From the NCBI RefSeq assembly GCF_040807025.1, contig NC_090982.1:89591463-89655462 (forward strand): DNA of 64,000 nt. The letters are read 5' to 3'. The translations under genes were made by a program, and so were the position numbers. Under the pieces are notes generated by a model that was given only the letters and a program-made list of their open reading frames with translations, made no database searches and was not told the origin of the DNA. Positions 22,101 through 32,385 of this stretch are shown here, in pieces (positions within the stretch are counted from its first letter, which is position 1; each line of letters opens with the position of its first letter). The DNA comes from Struthio camelus (lineage: Eukaryota; Chordata; Aves; Struthioniformes; Struthionidae).

Positions 22101-25100
22101 TTGGACAAGCTGTCTCAGCAGCACTAAAGAAGAAAGAACGGAGGGTTTGCTTGCACTTCTTAGAAGAAGATAGTAAAAATAAGCATTCAAAAGTTTAGGA
22201 AAATTTGTGCTCCACAGCTCATGGAAGAGTTTTCGGGTTTTTTGTTTATTTGCTTTTAATTGTTTTATTTAGCTGTTTGTATGTTGCTGAGTTAAGAACA
22301 CGTATACTAATTGCCAGATCGGATCAGACCAGAGAGTCTTCTTGCCCAGTCTCCCACCTCGGACCCGACAGCAGAGAGAAGGATTACAAGAATCTTTCCA
22401 GTAGATTTACCTACCAGGCAGAAAGAAGGGGGTTGATAACAACCAGCCACTAGTGAAAACTACGGCCCTGGTCTCCTCTGTTTCTTCTGAGCGGCGGTGG
22501 GAATCCCACTGATGAAGGCAATTTGCTGTTTTTGGAACTGTGCCTCAGCAGGTCACGAAGCTGTTTCAAAATCGGTCATTGAACTAGATCAAGCCCATGA
22601 GCTATGGCTTACCTTAGGGAGTCTATACTTTTCTCTCAGATGAACCCTCAGACAGGCTCTCTCTGCCTTCTTCTGTGCAAATGCTGCATCTCTTTCCATC
22701 CTAGAAATCAGAAAAAAAGGTTCCTCAGGATACCAACAAAATACCGTCTTTTACACTGAACCAGTCTCTCAGCTGTGGAAAGCTACACACAGACGTTATT
22801 CCCAAAGTTATATAACTTGTCCAAAGGCACAAAAGGAGTTACTGTTAAAGTGATATCAGAGGTGCAAGACTTCCTGAATCACAAGCTTGATCTCAGAGCA
22901 GTTCCCATGAGTCCTGTGAAGAATAAAGGATAAGCTAGCACTGCTTGTCTAGATGCTGTACTGATGCTAGCTCTTATTACTCTCTGTAACAATGAACAAT
23001 TCCAATAAACGTAAACAGCACAGAAAAGTTAAGCTTGTTCCTTGCTTATTCCACCACGGGCACTCACAGAAATGGGGCTGCCTGCCAGTGTTCCCGTCCT
23101 ACAAACGTAACGTGCTTCACGGCAAATAAAAACACAGCACAATGTCAGAAGGGTCTTTCTGAGTCTAGGTCTTTTTGGTCTTTCTGACCAAAAAGTTCAC
23201 TCACCCTGCAGTCATCTCCGACAGCAGACAGTAACGGACACTTAGAGAAGGAATTTAGAATAGGATAAGTATGCTGTACCATAGCTGCCCAGCTTCCAAA
23301 AGTCTATGTTTTAGGGACAAACCAGGGACTAGTCCCTACATGAGTAGGGACTACTTGAGCTGGAAATTGGCTCTACTTCATTGTCTTTAATAGCCCTAGA
23401 TGGCCTCTGTCATCTATGACTTTGTCTAGTCTCTTTTTGAATCCATTTATTCTTCTAAAATAACCTGTGGAAATGAGATCCACAGCTTCAGTTTGTGGAG
23501 AAGTACTTATTCATGATTTTATAAAACGCTTTTGTTAAATTTAAGAACTCTTCAACATAATTATTGATTCAATTACTCATTTATTTATTTGCAAGTTGCG
23601 TATCTGCAGATCTTCTTGGTAACACTGGATGAACATTCACTTTTTACTCTCTTTTGCTCAGAAGAAGTTTCATGGAAAGCTTCAGGCAAATTTGGTTTTG
23701 TTCCAATATATGTATTTTGTCATATCAAAACTACCTGCAAGATGAAAAATTATTTTTCCTCTGCTTCCACAAATTAATCTTTGGGTATTTCACCCCTCTC
23801 TTTTTTTATTCTATTATAATTAAAAATAAATTACAATAAAAACAGGATCATTTCAGCTGGAAGCCATCTTAAACGCTGTGGAAGCGAGCTTCTTTCAAAC
23901 AGTCATTGCCGGGAAGACTGGAAAGAGATTTTTCTCCCCTTCTGGCACGTTTTGGCCCTCGTTCTCCACCTTCCTCTCCACCACCTCCGGAGGAGCAGGT
24001 AGCAGTCCCAACTGGCAACGGAACACGTTCACGCAGGCTGGTGCCCTCAGCGGTACTACAGATGCCTTCAGGCGTCCTGCAGGACTGGGAGACAGCAGAG
24101 GATTTTCCTCCTCAAGCAGACTGAGCCGCTCACTTGTCCTGGCGTCACGGGCAAACTCAGCAGATCTCACTCTGCCAGCGCCCTGCCTTTGCCCGGGCCC
24201 TGCGGTCTTGCCGACTCCTCCGCTTTGGTGTTTTGGAGGACTTAATCATTGCCCGGATCACGAAGCTTTGCGGGAAGGGGAAAGAGATCCAAGGGAGTTT
24301 CACGGCAGGCGAGAGCCGGCGATGCACCGCACAGACCGGCGGTCCCCTCCGGCTTGCGATGCGGGCAGCAAACTCGCCAGCCGGCTGGAGGCCGCTTGGG
24401 CCCGCGCACGACGCGTTCGCCCGAGGAACGGCGGCCAGCACCTTTTCATGAGTTCGGCCACCACAAACAAACCAGACAGGCTCACAGAGCTGGGACGGTC
24501 ACGCGCCAAGGCCAAAGTCCTGCTGGAGGCCCTGTCACGCTGCGACCTCCAGCGAGGGGCCTCCCCTCCCCTCCCCGCTCCCCGCGCGGCTGCGGGCCAG
24601 CTAAAACCCAGGCAGCCCCGAAGCAGACGTTCTGCCGGCGAGCAGCATTTCGGCCGGGCGTTTGCGTAGCCGCGCCAGCGCGCTGCCCTCAGCCTTCGTT
24701 TCTCTCTTTGAGAGCACTTCCGGCACTCTTATTACAGTTCCCGGCGACATATGCCATCCTTTAAAGCATTACAGAAACAATTCTTTTCTTTTTTCCCAAG
24801 CGTTTTCTCTGCCCCAGAAACCCCGCTTTCCTTCTCACGCTCAGTAGAGCACCTTTCTGAGGCAGGTCATTCTTTCTCTTTTAAACACCACTTGAAAAAG
24901 TTCATAACAAAATATTCTGTATTTTTTTCCAAAACAAGTGATAACTATTCACGTTTTTTTATGACAGAAATGACTACTGCTAAATATAGCCCTGAATACC
25001 TCGTAAATACCACCAGTCATTAACCTTTCACCTATAATCATCTTAAATGAAGGATTTACACAACCATTATGTAATTGATCATTAGAGGAACAGATGCATC

Positions 25101-26004
25101 TGAGATTTAAAAAAACAATTGCTTTCTTCATAATTATGCACGATTTAAACTCCTACACGTTAAAAAACCTTTTATTTTATCTCTGTTCTGATATTTAAAC
25201 ACAGTGAATGGTTAAAGATCATAATTACCGACAAAATCAAGTTATTGAGGTTTAATCGGACAGTTGAAAAGTTCTGCTTTATTTAGTAGATTTTAGAGGG
25301 GAAAAAAAACCCTGAAACTGCAACTACAAAAATATTAACTATCTTAAGAAAAGTTTTCTTTAGATAAATATCACCTGTTTGAACGTAACACTCTCTCGTT
25401 ACTTCTTTGTGTCTGCCATGATAAATGTGGACAAAAGAAAATATTAGATATTTAAAGTATACGCAGCATAGAGTTCTAGGAGAACAAATCAAACACGTTT
25501 TAGCATTAACTACTGCTTGACAACCGGCTTTGTAACAACGGAAACATTTCGATAGGTATGGTAAACCCAATTAATAATGAATCTAGTACATCAAGGGGTG
25601 TAGGAGAGTGTTGGAAGACGAGGGGGAAAAGGGGAAAACATAACATTTTATTATCTCCAGTTGTGGACTTTTATTTTGGAAAGTCTCTTCAGCAAAGACC
25701 ACTCTTACGGTCTTTCGCGCTTATGCTTTAAAAAGGGGGAAGAGAACTAGATGTTTGGCTCTTTTTCTGCTTTATTCTTATCTGAACCAAGTCACCAGGA
25801 ATCCGCCCAACACTGACAATAAGGAACAGGTACTCACTTCTCCTCAACCACTTGCTTTTGATACTCCTCGTACTCCTCTCTGGTCATTCCTGCGGCTGCT
25901 GCTGGGTCAGAAGGTGTGCTTTCTTCTTTGCTCTCTTCCCCTCCACCTCCAAGTCCCAAATTCTTTACCTGGTTGCTCAACATACTTTTCATGAGGAAGG
26001 CCAT
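6920..26004 (-). CDS. CPLX4: Complexin-4 gene (3 coding exons, whole reading frame)
   Basis: Joining 25,838-26,004, 22,613-22,700 and 6,920-7,147 on the minus strand gives an uninterrupted 160-residue protein, the same length as human CPLX4. Complexins bind assembled SNARE complexes and both clamp and promote synaptic vesicle fusion; CPLX4 acts at ribbon synapses of photoreceptors and bipolar cells. Seen here: an N-terminal segment beginning [17 protein letters not shown]; a Gly/Glu/Ser-rich linker; the accessory and SNARE-binding central helices (about residues 40-85, beginning [12 protein letters not shown] and ending REKYRLPK); an acidic stretch (EEEDKD); an amphipathic C-terminal part; and a terminal CAAX box CSVM (157-160), which in this family is farnesylated for membrane attachment. 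The ending and the [14 protein letters not shown] segment favour CPLX4 over its paralogue CPLX3. Introns are about 15.5 kb and 3.1 kb. LMAN1 lies upstream in the same orientation, as in other vertebrates. Confidence 0.96.
15675..17005 (-). mobile_element. CR1 LINE, 5'-truncated, reverse transcriptase part of ORF2
   Basis: The minus strand reads as CR1 ORF2 from a [16 protein letters not shown] segment through the RT core ([28 protein letters not shown]) to the usual C-terminal end ([39 protein letters not shown]). A short 3' tail ends ATTCTGTGATCC. The frame is intact for 376 codons. It is broken near 16,790 by a small tandem duplication (AGTATCAAA-type, visible as two copies) that shifts the upstream segment, 16,783-17,007, into another frame. 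The catalytic box reads SADD where family members have F/Y-ADD. The 5' half of the element is missing, so it cannot move by itself. It is in the same orientation as CPLX4. Confidence 0.95.
20690..21470 (-). mobile_element. Old CR1 remnant (ORF2 middle)
   Basis: The plus strand resembles the reverse complement of ancient CR1 ORF2. Landmarks are AATGAACGTGTTGAACAGCA near 20,845, TTGTCAAAAGTTTTTTTGAA near 21,030 and CTTACAGAAGTCAGTTATTT near 21,225, followed by a segment like the usual CCAGTCYTCTGG box near 21,300. There are many indels and no usable frame. The limits are approximate, and the call rests on recalled family consensus. Confidence 0.6.
22300..22450 (-). mobile_element. Old CR1 3'-end remnant
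   Basis: GATCGGATCAGACCAGAGAG and the following CCCAGTCTCCCACC match the reverse complement of the widespread reptile/bird CR1 3' end, in which the coding strand reads like ACTGGGCTAGATGGACC then TTTGGTCTGACCCAG. It lies about 160 bp downstream of CPLX4 exon 2. Confidence 0.6.
22613..22700 (-). CDS. CPLX4: CPLX4 coding exon 2 (central helix)
   Basis: The 88 bp exon is bounded by a TTTCTAG acceptor and a GTAAGC donor. It encodes the end of the accessory helix and the central SNARE-binding helix, [20 protein letters not shown] followed by LREKYRLPK. This is the most conserved part of the complexin family. The phase joins exactly to exons 1 and 3. Confidence 0.96.
22795..22890 (+). mobile_element. 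MIR-like SINE remnant
   Basis: AAGTTATATAACTTGTCCAA and then GGCACAAAAGGAGTTACTG resemble the conserved core-to-tail part of MIR SINEs, whose typical form is AAGTGACTTGCCCAAGGTCA. It is followed by a diverged 'pathological' tail (CAAGACTTCCTGAATCACAA). It is short and decayed; the assignment is from memory of the consensus. Confidence 0.45.
23370..23545 (-). mobile_element. Old CR1 remnant
   Basis: TGTCTAGTCTCTTTTTGAAT, then CCATTTATTCTTCTAAAATA, GATCCACAGCTTCAG and GTGGAGAAGTACTTATTCAT follow the order of the reverse complement of the CR1 region upstream of its 3' end. In that consensus, AAGTACTTCTTCACAC and GTGGAACTCGTTGCC precede GGGTTCAAAAAAG. It is well diverged. Confidence 0.65.
23880..24730. 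other. GC/CpG-rich island inside CPLX4 intron 1
   Basis: About 850 bp, far richer in G+C and CpG than the AT-rich DNA around it. An uninterrupted 263-codon frame covers 23,878-24,669 on the plus strand. Several 70-95-codon frames cover the minus strand, one containing a basic [19 protein letters not shown] string. None matches a protein I recognise. A minus-strand AATAAA lies just beyond the left end, near 23,805. It may be a CpG-island promoter, an orphan retrocopy or a gene-conversion-biased patch; I cannot decide from sequence alone. Confidence 0.4.
25838..26004 (-). CDS. CPLX4: CPLX4 coding exon 1
   Basis: Encodes residues 1-55 and two bases of Lys56. The start is the ATG read from 26,004 in the context AAGATGG; a second in-frame Met follows four codons later. 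The exon carries the N-terminal domain, the Gly-rich linker and the start of the accessory helix. It ends at a GTGAGT donor (25,832-25,837). The sequence just upstream holds a long pyrimidine run on the minus strand, probably 5' untranslated sequence. Confidence 0.95.
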
Positions 26005-26193
26005 CTTCTTCACAAGAGAGGAAAAAAAAAAAAAAAAGAGACTCCTACAAGCAAACAGCTACAACAGCGCCCAACCAAACCAAAAATGTTTTCAAAACCA
26101 ACAATTGTACGCACGAGAGTTACTTTAGCCACAGCAGCTCTTCAAGGGCATAATGCTAGTGAAACGTGAATGCCAAAACCAGTTTGTCAGCCA

Positions 26194-26205
26194 TAATCTG
26201 GATTA
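26194..26205. promoter_or_regulatory. Palindromic CRX/OTX-type homeodomain site upstream of CPLX4
   Basis: TAATCTGGATTA contains two K50-homeodomain cores (TAATC and GGATTA) facing each other. The centre is about 195 bp upstream of the CPLX4 start codon. CRX and OTX2 use this core in photoreceptor and bipolar-cell promoters, and CPLX4 is a retinal ribbon-synapse gene. The match is seen directly; its function is inferred. Confidence 0.45.
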
Positions 26206-26903
26206 AAGCAGTGAACTCCTTAATATCTAGAGGCAGATGGTTCAGATTACTCCCAAAAAAATCATTAGATGCAGCTACCTACTTTTTATATTAATACCTT
26301 AAGCTAATTGTACACAAAAATTCAATTATAGTGTGCAAGAGCGTTTTGACATCTTTAATGTGGAAATTCCCAATTTCAGAGTCCAAAACATTTCCTGGAA
26401 CATAATGCATGTGAATTAAAGACCTGGTTGATTAAATGGCCACAGCAAAATTGTAAAATTTGGGCTACTGAGCAGAAAATCCCTTTCAATATACACAGTC
26501 CAAGATTTGAGAACTGAGATTCTTCATTAAGCCAAAAAAATCCCTTTTATCCATTAATATTTTACTACATTGGACAGACAGTCCAATGTTATCTGGTTTT
26601 TTATGGTTAGTTTCTCTTACAGATGACTGGGGCGTTTTTTTTTCTTTTAAAGGGGAGAAAATTTCATCTTCCCACTCCTCATTTTTGTGTTTTATTTTAC
26701 TTTTCCTCAGTCTCTCTCCAGCTAGATCACCACTTTGACTGGTGCTGCATGGAGTAACTGGTATTTTTAATCTTAACTGTCAGTAAAGGAGAATGCATCT
26801 GACTGAGCTATAATCCAGCCTTGCGGTCTTTTGCCTGTGGCTTGTTTGCATAGGTCCTCGTCTTTCACACTTCTGTTCACTTTGTTAATCTCATCAATCC
26901 AAT

Positions 26904-26925
26904 GTGATTCTGTGATTCTGTAATC
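26904..26925 (+). mobile_element. Possible CR1 3' terminal octamer repeats
   Basis: GTGATTCTGTGATTCTGTAA contains two consecutive octamers of the ATTCTGTG type, the short tandem repeat that ends avian CR1 copies in place of a poly(A) tail. The sequence to the left is too diverged to confirm as CR1. Confidence 0.35.
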
Positions 26926-29532
26926 CAGGTCTGTTCAGGTGAAGATTTGCAGGATCTGCTACGTAGATCATGGACTGTTTGGGGAAAGGAAATCATCTGC
27001 TAGGTCTCAAAAGTTCGTGATTTTGGGTATTGAGTATTTATCCTATTAAGGCTGACTGTGCATGGTTTAATGAAATATTCTGTGATCCTGATTATCTAAA
27101 TGGTTCTCCCAGCACACTCATAATTTCATTGAGAGATGGGAGGATTCCTGTTTGGCTAATGCCTTAATCAGTATTAGAACCTTTCTAATTAAAGCAGACC
27201 TGTTACTTAAAAAAAAGTGCAGGATGTTCTGTAATCCTGGGTTACAAGATTAAACAAGAAACTTCACATTTCCTTTTGAAGTAGAACAAACATCACTCAA
27301 AAGCAAGAACTTCAAATCAAAACAAAATTACTTCGATAGACTACAAATTCCTAAAAAGCATTTTTTTAAAATCAAAATTGATTTCATAATCACTGTGCAT
27401 TATCCGAACCATGCATAAGCAGCCAGAACTTGGGGGAAGAATCAGCTTTTTACATCTGACCAACTTTGACCTCGATTACCAAAAATCTAGTCGTCCAACA
27501 GGCTAACAGAACCGGGATCATACAGGTCAGATGGCTAACCCCAATTTGAGCAGAAAATGCTAAACGTGAGTAAGGCATTACTGCATGCACAAAACAAATA
27601 AAACTTGTGATCTCCTGGCAGTTTGAAAACTTTAAAAAAAAAAAAAAAGCATTTGGTTTATAGGCAGGCACTGATAAGGTACCACAGCTCCTGACTCAGG
27701 AGGAGATTGGCATCCCAGCGGACCTGGCACTAGTCAGTCTGATTTTGTGTTCTGCCCAAAGACTTCCCTGGTTCAGCTTGCTGCCTCTCCAAGGCACTGA
27801 AGGGCAGAGCGGCTGACAGTGCCCCTTATTTCCCATCCCTCTGAGTTTTAGAGGGGACTGTTTGTTCAGAAGGTGACAATAGCTAGTGCTGCAGGGCTAC
27901 GGCAGGTCTCCCGGCGCGGTGCAGGCAGACTGTGACACGGCCTGTGCTATCACAGCGCCCTTCCGTAGCTGTTTCACCTGCTTAATGCTGTCCGACCCTG
28001 GGAAAATGGCGTAAGTGTACCATTCAGCACCCTACCGGACTGGAGACAACGTGGACAAGCTGGGACAACTCTCACCTACAACCCCTTTGCCTTCTGCTAA
28101 AACTGAGACCTTGCTCACTTTGCTAGTACTCGAAAACTCCTGCAAACTGGCTTAACCCAGCATCTCTTTCAGAAGGAGGCCAGTCTTTCGAAGAGCGCTC
28201 TGACTACTGAGCACTAGTGACAACCTCACGATCAAGAACAAGACCACACAGCCCCCTCTCCCTTATGCAGCTGCATTTTAAATGGAAAATGGGTTAATTC
28301 TAGCAGATCATTAGAGCTGAACATTCCACCAAGAGCAGGCCCATTAAAAAATAGTCTATTGCCCGAACTTTTTTTTTATTTTTTTTTTTTTTTCACTCTT
28401 AACAGAACTGGGCAACACGAAAGGAAAAAAACCCCAAATAGCCAAAGAACACAGGCACCTCTACGCTAGGAACGCAGTTCAGAGCCCCAAAACAGACAAA
28501 TCACAGGGAGCAACCTAAAACGACTCACAAAGAAACCAGTATAAAAACGTTATAGGCAGGAAAACATCCAAACACCCCATCTTCTCTACAGGCTATGTTC
28601 CCAAAACAGGGTCACAGCAGAGGCAACTCCAACCACATACCTCAGAAGTATCTTCAAGTATTCTTCGAAAGGACCAAGACTTTCCCCTTTTCCTTCTTCC
28701 AGGAGAGGATGTTACCTTTTATGCAACGATCACTTGACCACTCGTTCAGACAGAAAAAGGCATTTTAGGGCTTTCTCAGCCTGAAGGGATGCAATTAAGG
28801 AGGTCCTCCACCTCTCAGGGGATTTGCCCCTGGCTGGGGCAAATGATGGCCAATGAGGGGATTCTTTGCTCTTCCTGTAAACACGTACACCCAGTTTACT
28901 GGATAAAGTAATAGCAAACAAGGAGATACAGGCTGCATTATTTTGGGTAAACGCAACCTATTCCAACAAACAGGACCTGAGCACCCAGAGGAGGGCTGTC
29001 TGGGGAATCTGGAGAAAGAACTACAGACATGTAGGCAATCTTCAGCTCAAAAAAAAGAGGTACCTCGTGTAGCCAAAGCAGTCAAGAAGCAATTCAATTT
29101 GCAATTAAGAGATTTAGAAGTTCACATGTTACTTTAAACATGGCCTTAAATGTCCAATACTCAAGGCGAGTCTGATACTCCTGTAGCACAAGCTTTGAGT
29201 GAATCCGTTACACTTCGGCTAGAGTTACTCTTTTAAACTTCATTTCTCCTGGATAAATAGAACACAATCCTTCACACAGAAAGGCCTGACACTGGATTCA
29301 GCACAGCTTTTTAGCCAAGGGTAGTCATCTGTCTGCGGAGTCTCGGTCTCTGAATGCCCTTAACTCTCCAGTATCAGGCAGGACTGAACCCAGAGAGTTT
29401 GAAAGCTTTTGAGATCCGAACAACAAAGGGTAAAGAACGCTTGAAATACACTGCTGCGGCAACATAAGAGCGCATGGACTTCATTGACACGTATCAAATT
29501 AAAAGAAAAGAAGCTTACCGAAAATATGTATC

Positions 29533-29538
29533 TTTATT
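29533..29538 (-). terminator. LMAN1: Possible LMAN1 poly(A) signal
   Basis: The minus strand reads AATAAA (in TTGAATAAAGAT), about 2.8 kb past the LMAN1 stop. Another AATAAA lies at 30,730-30,735, about 1.6 kb past the stop. Either could end the transcript; sequence alone cannot choose. Confidence 0.25.
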
Positions 29539-32348
29539 CAAATAAGGTTATCTTTGAACTCCAACTGTCAAGTTACATTTGTCAGAAATAAACATTAAAT
29601 GTCAGCTGTTTGAATTTTTAACACAGTAGAAGTCTTGGTTGTTACAGTAATTGATACAAGTCAAATTTGCCTCAAACAGGAAGCTAGGAATTTACAAACA
29701 TGATTGTGGATTTTGTTTAAAAGATTCAGGTGTGACAATTTACTTTAATATACTCTGACCAGTACAATGGGATTCTCTTGTCACTGCCAAATAATATTTG
29801 CTACTTATCATCCACAGTTCAATACTACTAGGCTTGTTCCCCTCCATATCGTCAAAGTGGATTCTAAGCTGTCTTCTTCTAGTCCTAAAATTTTACTTGA
29901 CAAAATGAAACGTTTACAGTGTTGAAAGAAACTTCTAGTAGCCATAATCAGAGGCTACTTTTACTGATAAATAGTCTACAGTCAGAATTTGTTGCAACCA
30001 CTTCAAGAACAGAGAGGACAAAGTTTGGGCTAGACGATTAGGAGCTTTCATTTGCTCCAGGGAATGGCAAGGCAACTATGGAAGTTCCAAGAAGAGATGA
30101 ATGTGACCTAAACTAGGCATGAAGCAAAGTACCACTTTCTGGATGTTACGCTTTAGACCTTCTGCTCCCCAATGCAAAAGATTCCCAGTTACACATGGGA
30201 GACAGGTGGATCTATTAGCAGCATAAACACAGCAGCTGAGCGCCATACTGAAAACGAAACTGTAGGTGCAAGTTTGTCCCTAGACACCACCCCCAGCCTT
30301 CTCTTCTTCCTAACACAAGACACAACAGCACAGGCTGCTTCAGCTTTTTGGAACTAAGGTACAGTCAGAGAAATTCACAGCAGAGAGAAACACATGCTTC
30401 CTCCAACTTAATACTTAAGAGCTGCTCCTCATCATGCCAGATATGCGGACCTACTTTTCAGCCTTTCCATATGGAAGGTCCTACAAAGCCTGCTGTGAGC
30501 GAGGGAGCTCTCTTTAGGTGTTGCACTGATGTAGGAAAGCTAGGGACTGAAAGGAACAACACTGTACGTTTTCAGAGTAGTTTAAGACGACGTATTACAT
30601 TTAGTGAATAGAGTCAGGGTTGCAATAGCTTAGATTCAAGGCACCTGTAAATATTTGCTGGTGTGAGAACTGAAAGAATAAATTCCCATATGTTACTGTG
30701 GTTCTCCGAAGGGTTATTGACCTACCCTATTTATTCAGCAAGATTAGCTTGAGGCAGTAATTTCTCCAATTAGTACAGCAAACAAAATCGTCTCAAATTC
30801 AGGAATGAATTTATTAAGCTATACCACTTACAGCATACTACATACTGTAGCTATATAGATAGGTGTGTAGGTAGTATCATTTTACTGGTATAGCACAGGC
30901 ACCCACTTCCTGGACGTTCTGTAATTTAAGTAACAAAATGTATTGCATAGATTTATCATTCCTTCACATTGTCAGGCACAATACTAAAATGTTCTCCATT
31001 ATAGTGACTTTGGCAGCATGTGTTGCACTCCAAAGGAGTAGAAGTTGTATGTTAGGTTCTAGATAGTTGTTGCAGGTCTTCAGATAAAGAGATTCAGAAT
31101 TAAAAGTGAAATATTCTGATGCATTTGTGCATTTTATAGAATTTAAAAATTCTATCCCAATTCTACACACAAGCAACTCAAGGACAAAGTTACCACAGAT
31201 ATGTAAACAAGGCAAAAAGAATCCCTTTCACGTTCCCAATTTGGGCTATCTCCTTTGTTTCTTTCCTGAAGCAAATTGCACATGATAAGCAAAATCAAAA
31301 ACAAGTGTTCAGTCTTATGCCTTTGATATTAAACCAGGAGTTGATGCACAGTACTGGTTCTGCAACAGCTACTGGATTAACAAGCACGTCTGCAGAAACA
31401 GCTTGTGAAGAAATGGATAACACTCAATGTTTGTAGTTCAGAATACTTGCTGCTTCAAGATTTTAAATCAAAGTATCCATATTTGATTCAAGAAAGACAC
31501 AAGACAGCTTTATAAAAGTAAAGCAAATTCCCAGATTAAATATGCCCTTAACAAAATCAGATCTGAAGAGGTGTAACCAGTGTTATCTTTGCTGAAAAGG
31601 TTCTACAAATCTCTAAACAAAATTACACACAGACTTGAAACTCCAAAACAGAAATCAATCCCATGATATACTCAAGGAGACTACTCTATCAGTGTTTCTC
31701 TCACTACCTAAAAACAAAACCCAAAATAGGGAGATAAGCCTTTGTTTGCTTATTCTGCATTGTTTGCTTTCTATACCAGATACCAACATTTGGACTGTTA
31801 AAGGCCTGTCTTTGTGTCCACATATTAAAAAAATATTTGTAAATCTACATTTCATGAAGAGTTAGAATTTACTAAATCATTCTAAAAAACATTAAATCCA
31901 AATGGCAAAGAAATGAAATGTTCGTAACAACTTTTTTCCCCCGAAACAGAGAAGTGAGGAAGAGGAAAAAACTGACATGTCAGGATACTTAGTGGTAGGC
32001 TTTCTGCACAAATCATCAGTTTGCAACTTTTATTATCAACAACCATCAAATCTTTGTGTCTTAATTCCCTCTTCTTGAATGTTAACAAATCCACACTATT
32101 TATCAGAAATTTAGCTGGAAACATAGACCTAGATAGGGTTCTTGGCCTTCCCCTACCTAGTATTTGCTCCACTGCTCCCCGGTCTGTTTTTAACTTTAGC
32201 ATTAACAGTTTAAACAGTAACTCATTTTGTTTAACAAAATGCAATAATTTACAATATTGAAGTATATCAAACACTAAAATTTCCCTCATTTACAGAATTG
32301 TATAATTTTCTGTGCATACTGATATGTACACACAAAAGGAACAAGTCG

Positions 32349-32385
32349 TCAAAAGAACTTCTTGGCTGCTGCTTCTTGTTGACTC
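32349..32385 (-). CDS. LMAN1: LMAN1 coding exon 13 (KKFF tail)
   Basis: Only 37 coding bases: (R)[11 protein letters not shown] and TGA. The dilysine and diphenylalanine at the very C-terminus direct COPI retrieval and COPII export. Acceptor CTTTCAG. The remainder of the exon to the left is 3' untranslated. Confidence 0.96.

Larger units (their letters stand above)
7148..22612 (-). other. CPLX4: CPLX4 intron 2 (15.5 kb)
   Basis: No additional exon was recognised. It contains a GAAT microsatellite (9,671-9,699), the large CR1 copy (15,675-17,005) and older CR1 remnants near 20.7-21.5 kb and 22.3-22.45 kb, listed separately. GC-richer stretches at about 10.7-11.2 kb and 11.3-12.5 kb look like diverged or unidentified sequence. 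The plus-strand frame at 8,518-9,012 (164 codons) has no resemblance to a known protein. Confidence 0.85.
22701..25837 (-). other. CPLX4: CPLX4 intron 1 (3.1 kb)
   Basis: Holds a MIR-like remnant, a CR1 remnant, two perfect 10 bp hairpins (23,171-23,195 and 23,330-23,353) and a GC-rich island at about 23,880-24,730. No complexin exon lies inside. The 24,750-25,700 part is AT-rich and otherwise featureless. Confidence 0.85.
26005..32348. other. CPLX4-LMAN1 interval (CPLX4 promoter side and LMAN1 3' side)
   Basis: About 6.3 kb separates the CPLX4 start codon from the LMAN1 stop codon. The right part must include the LMAN1 3' untranslated region. No other exon or RNA gene was recognised. The DNA is AT-rich with homopolymer runs, for example T near 28,370-28,393. 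The frames at 28,730-28,921 and 30,172-30,611 have no recognisable homology. Confidence 0.7.
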
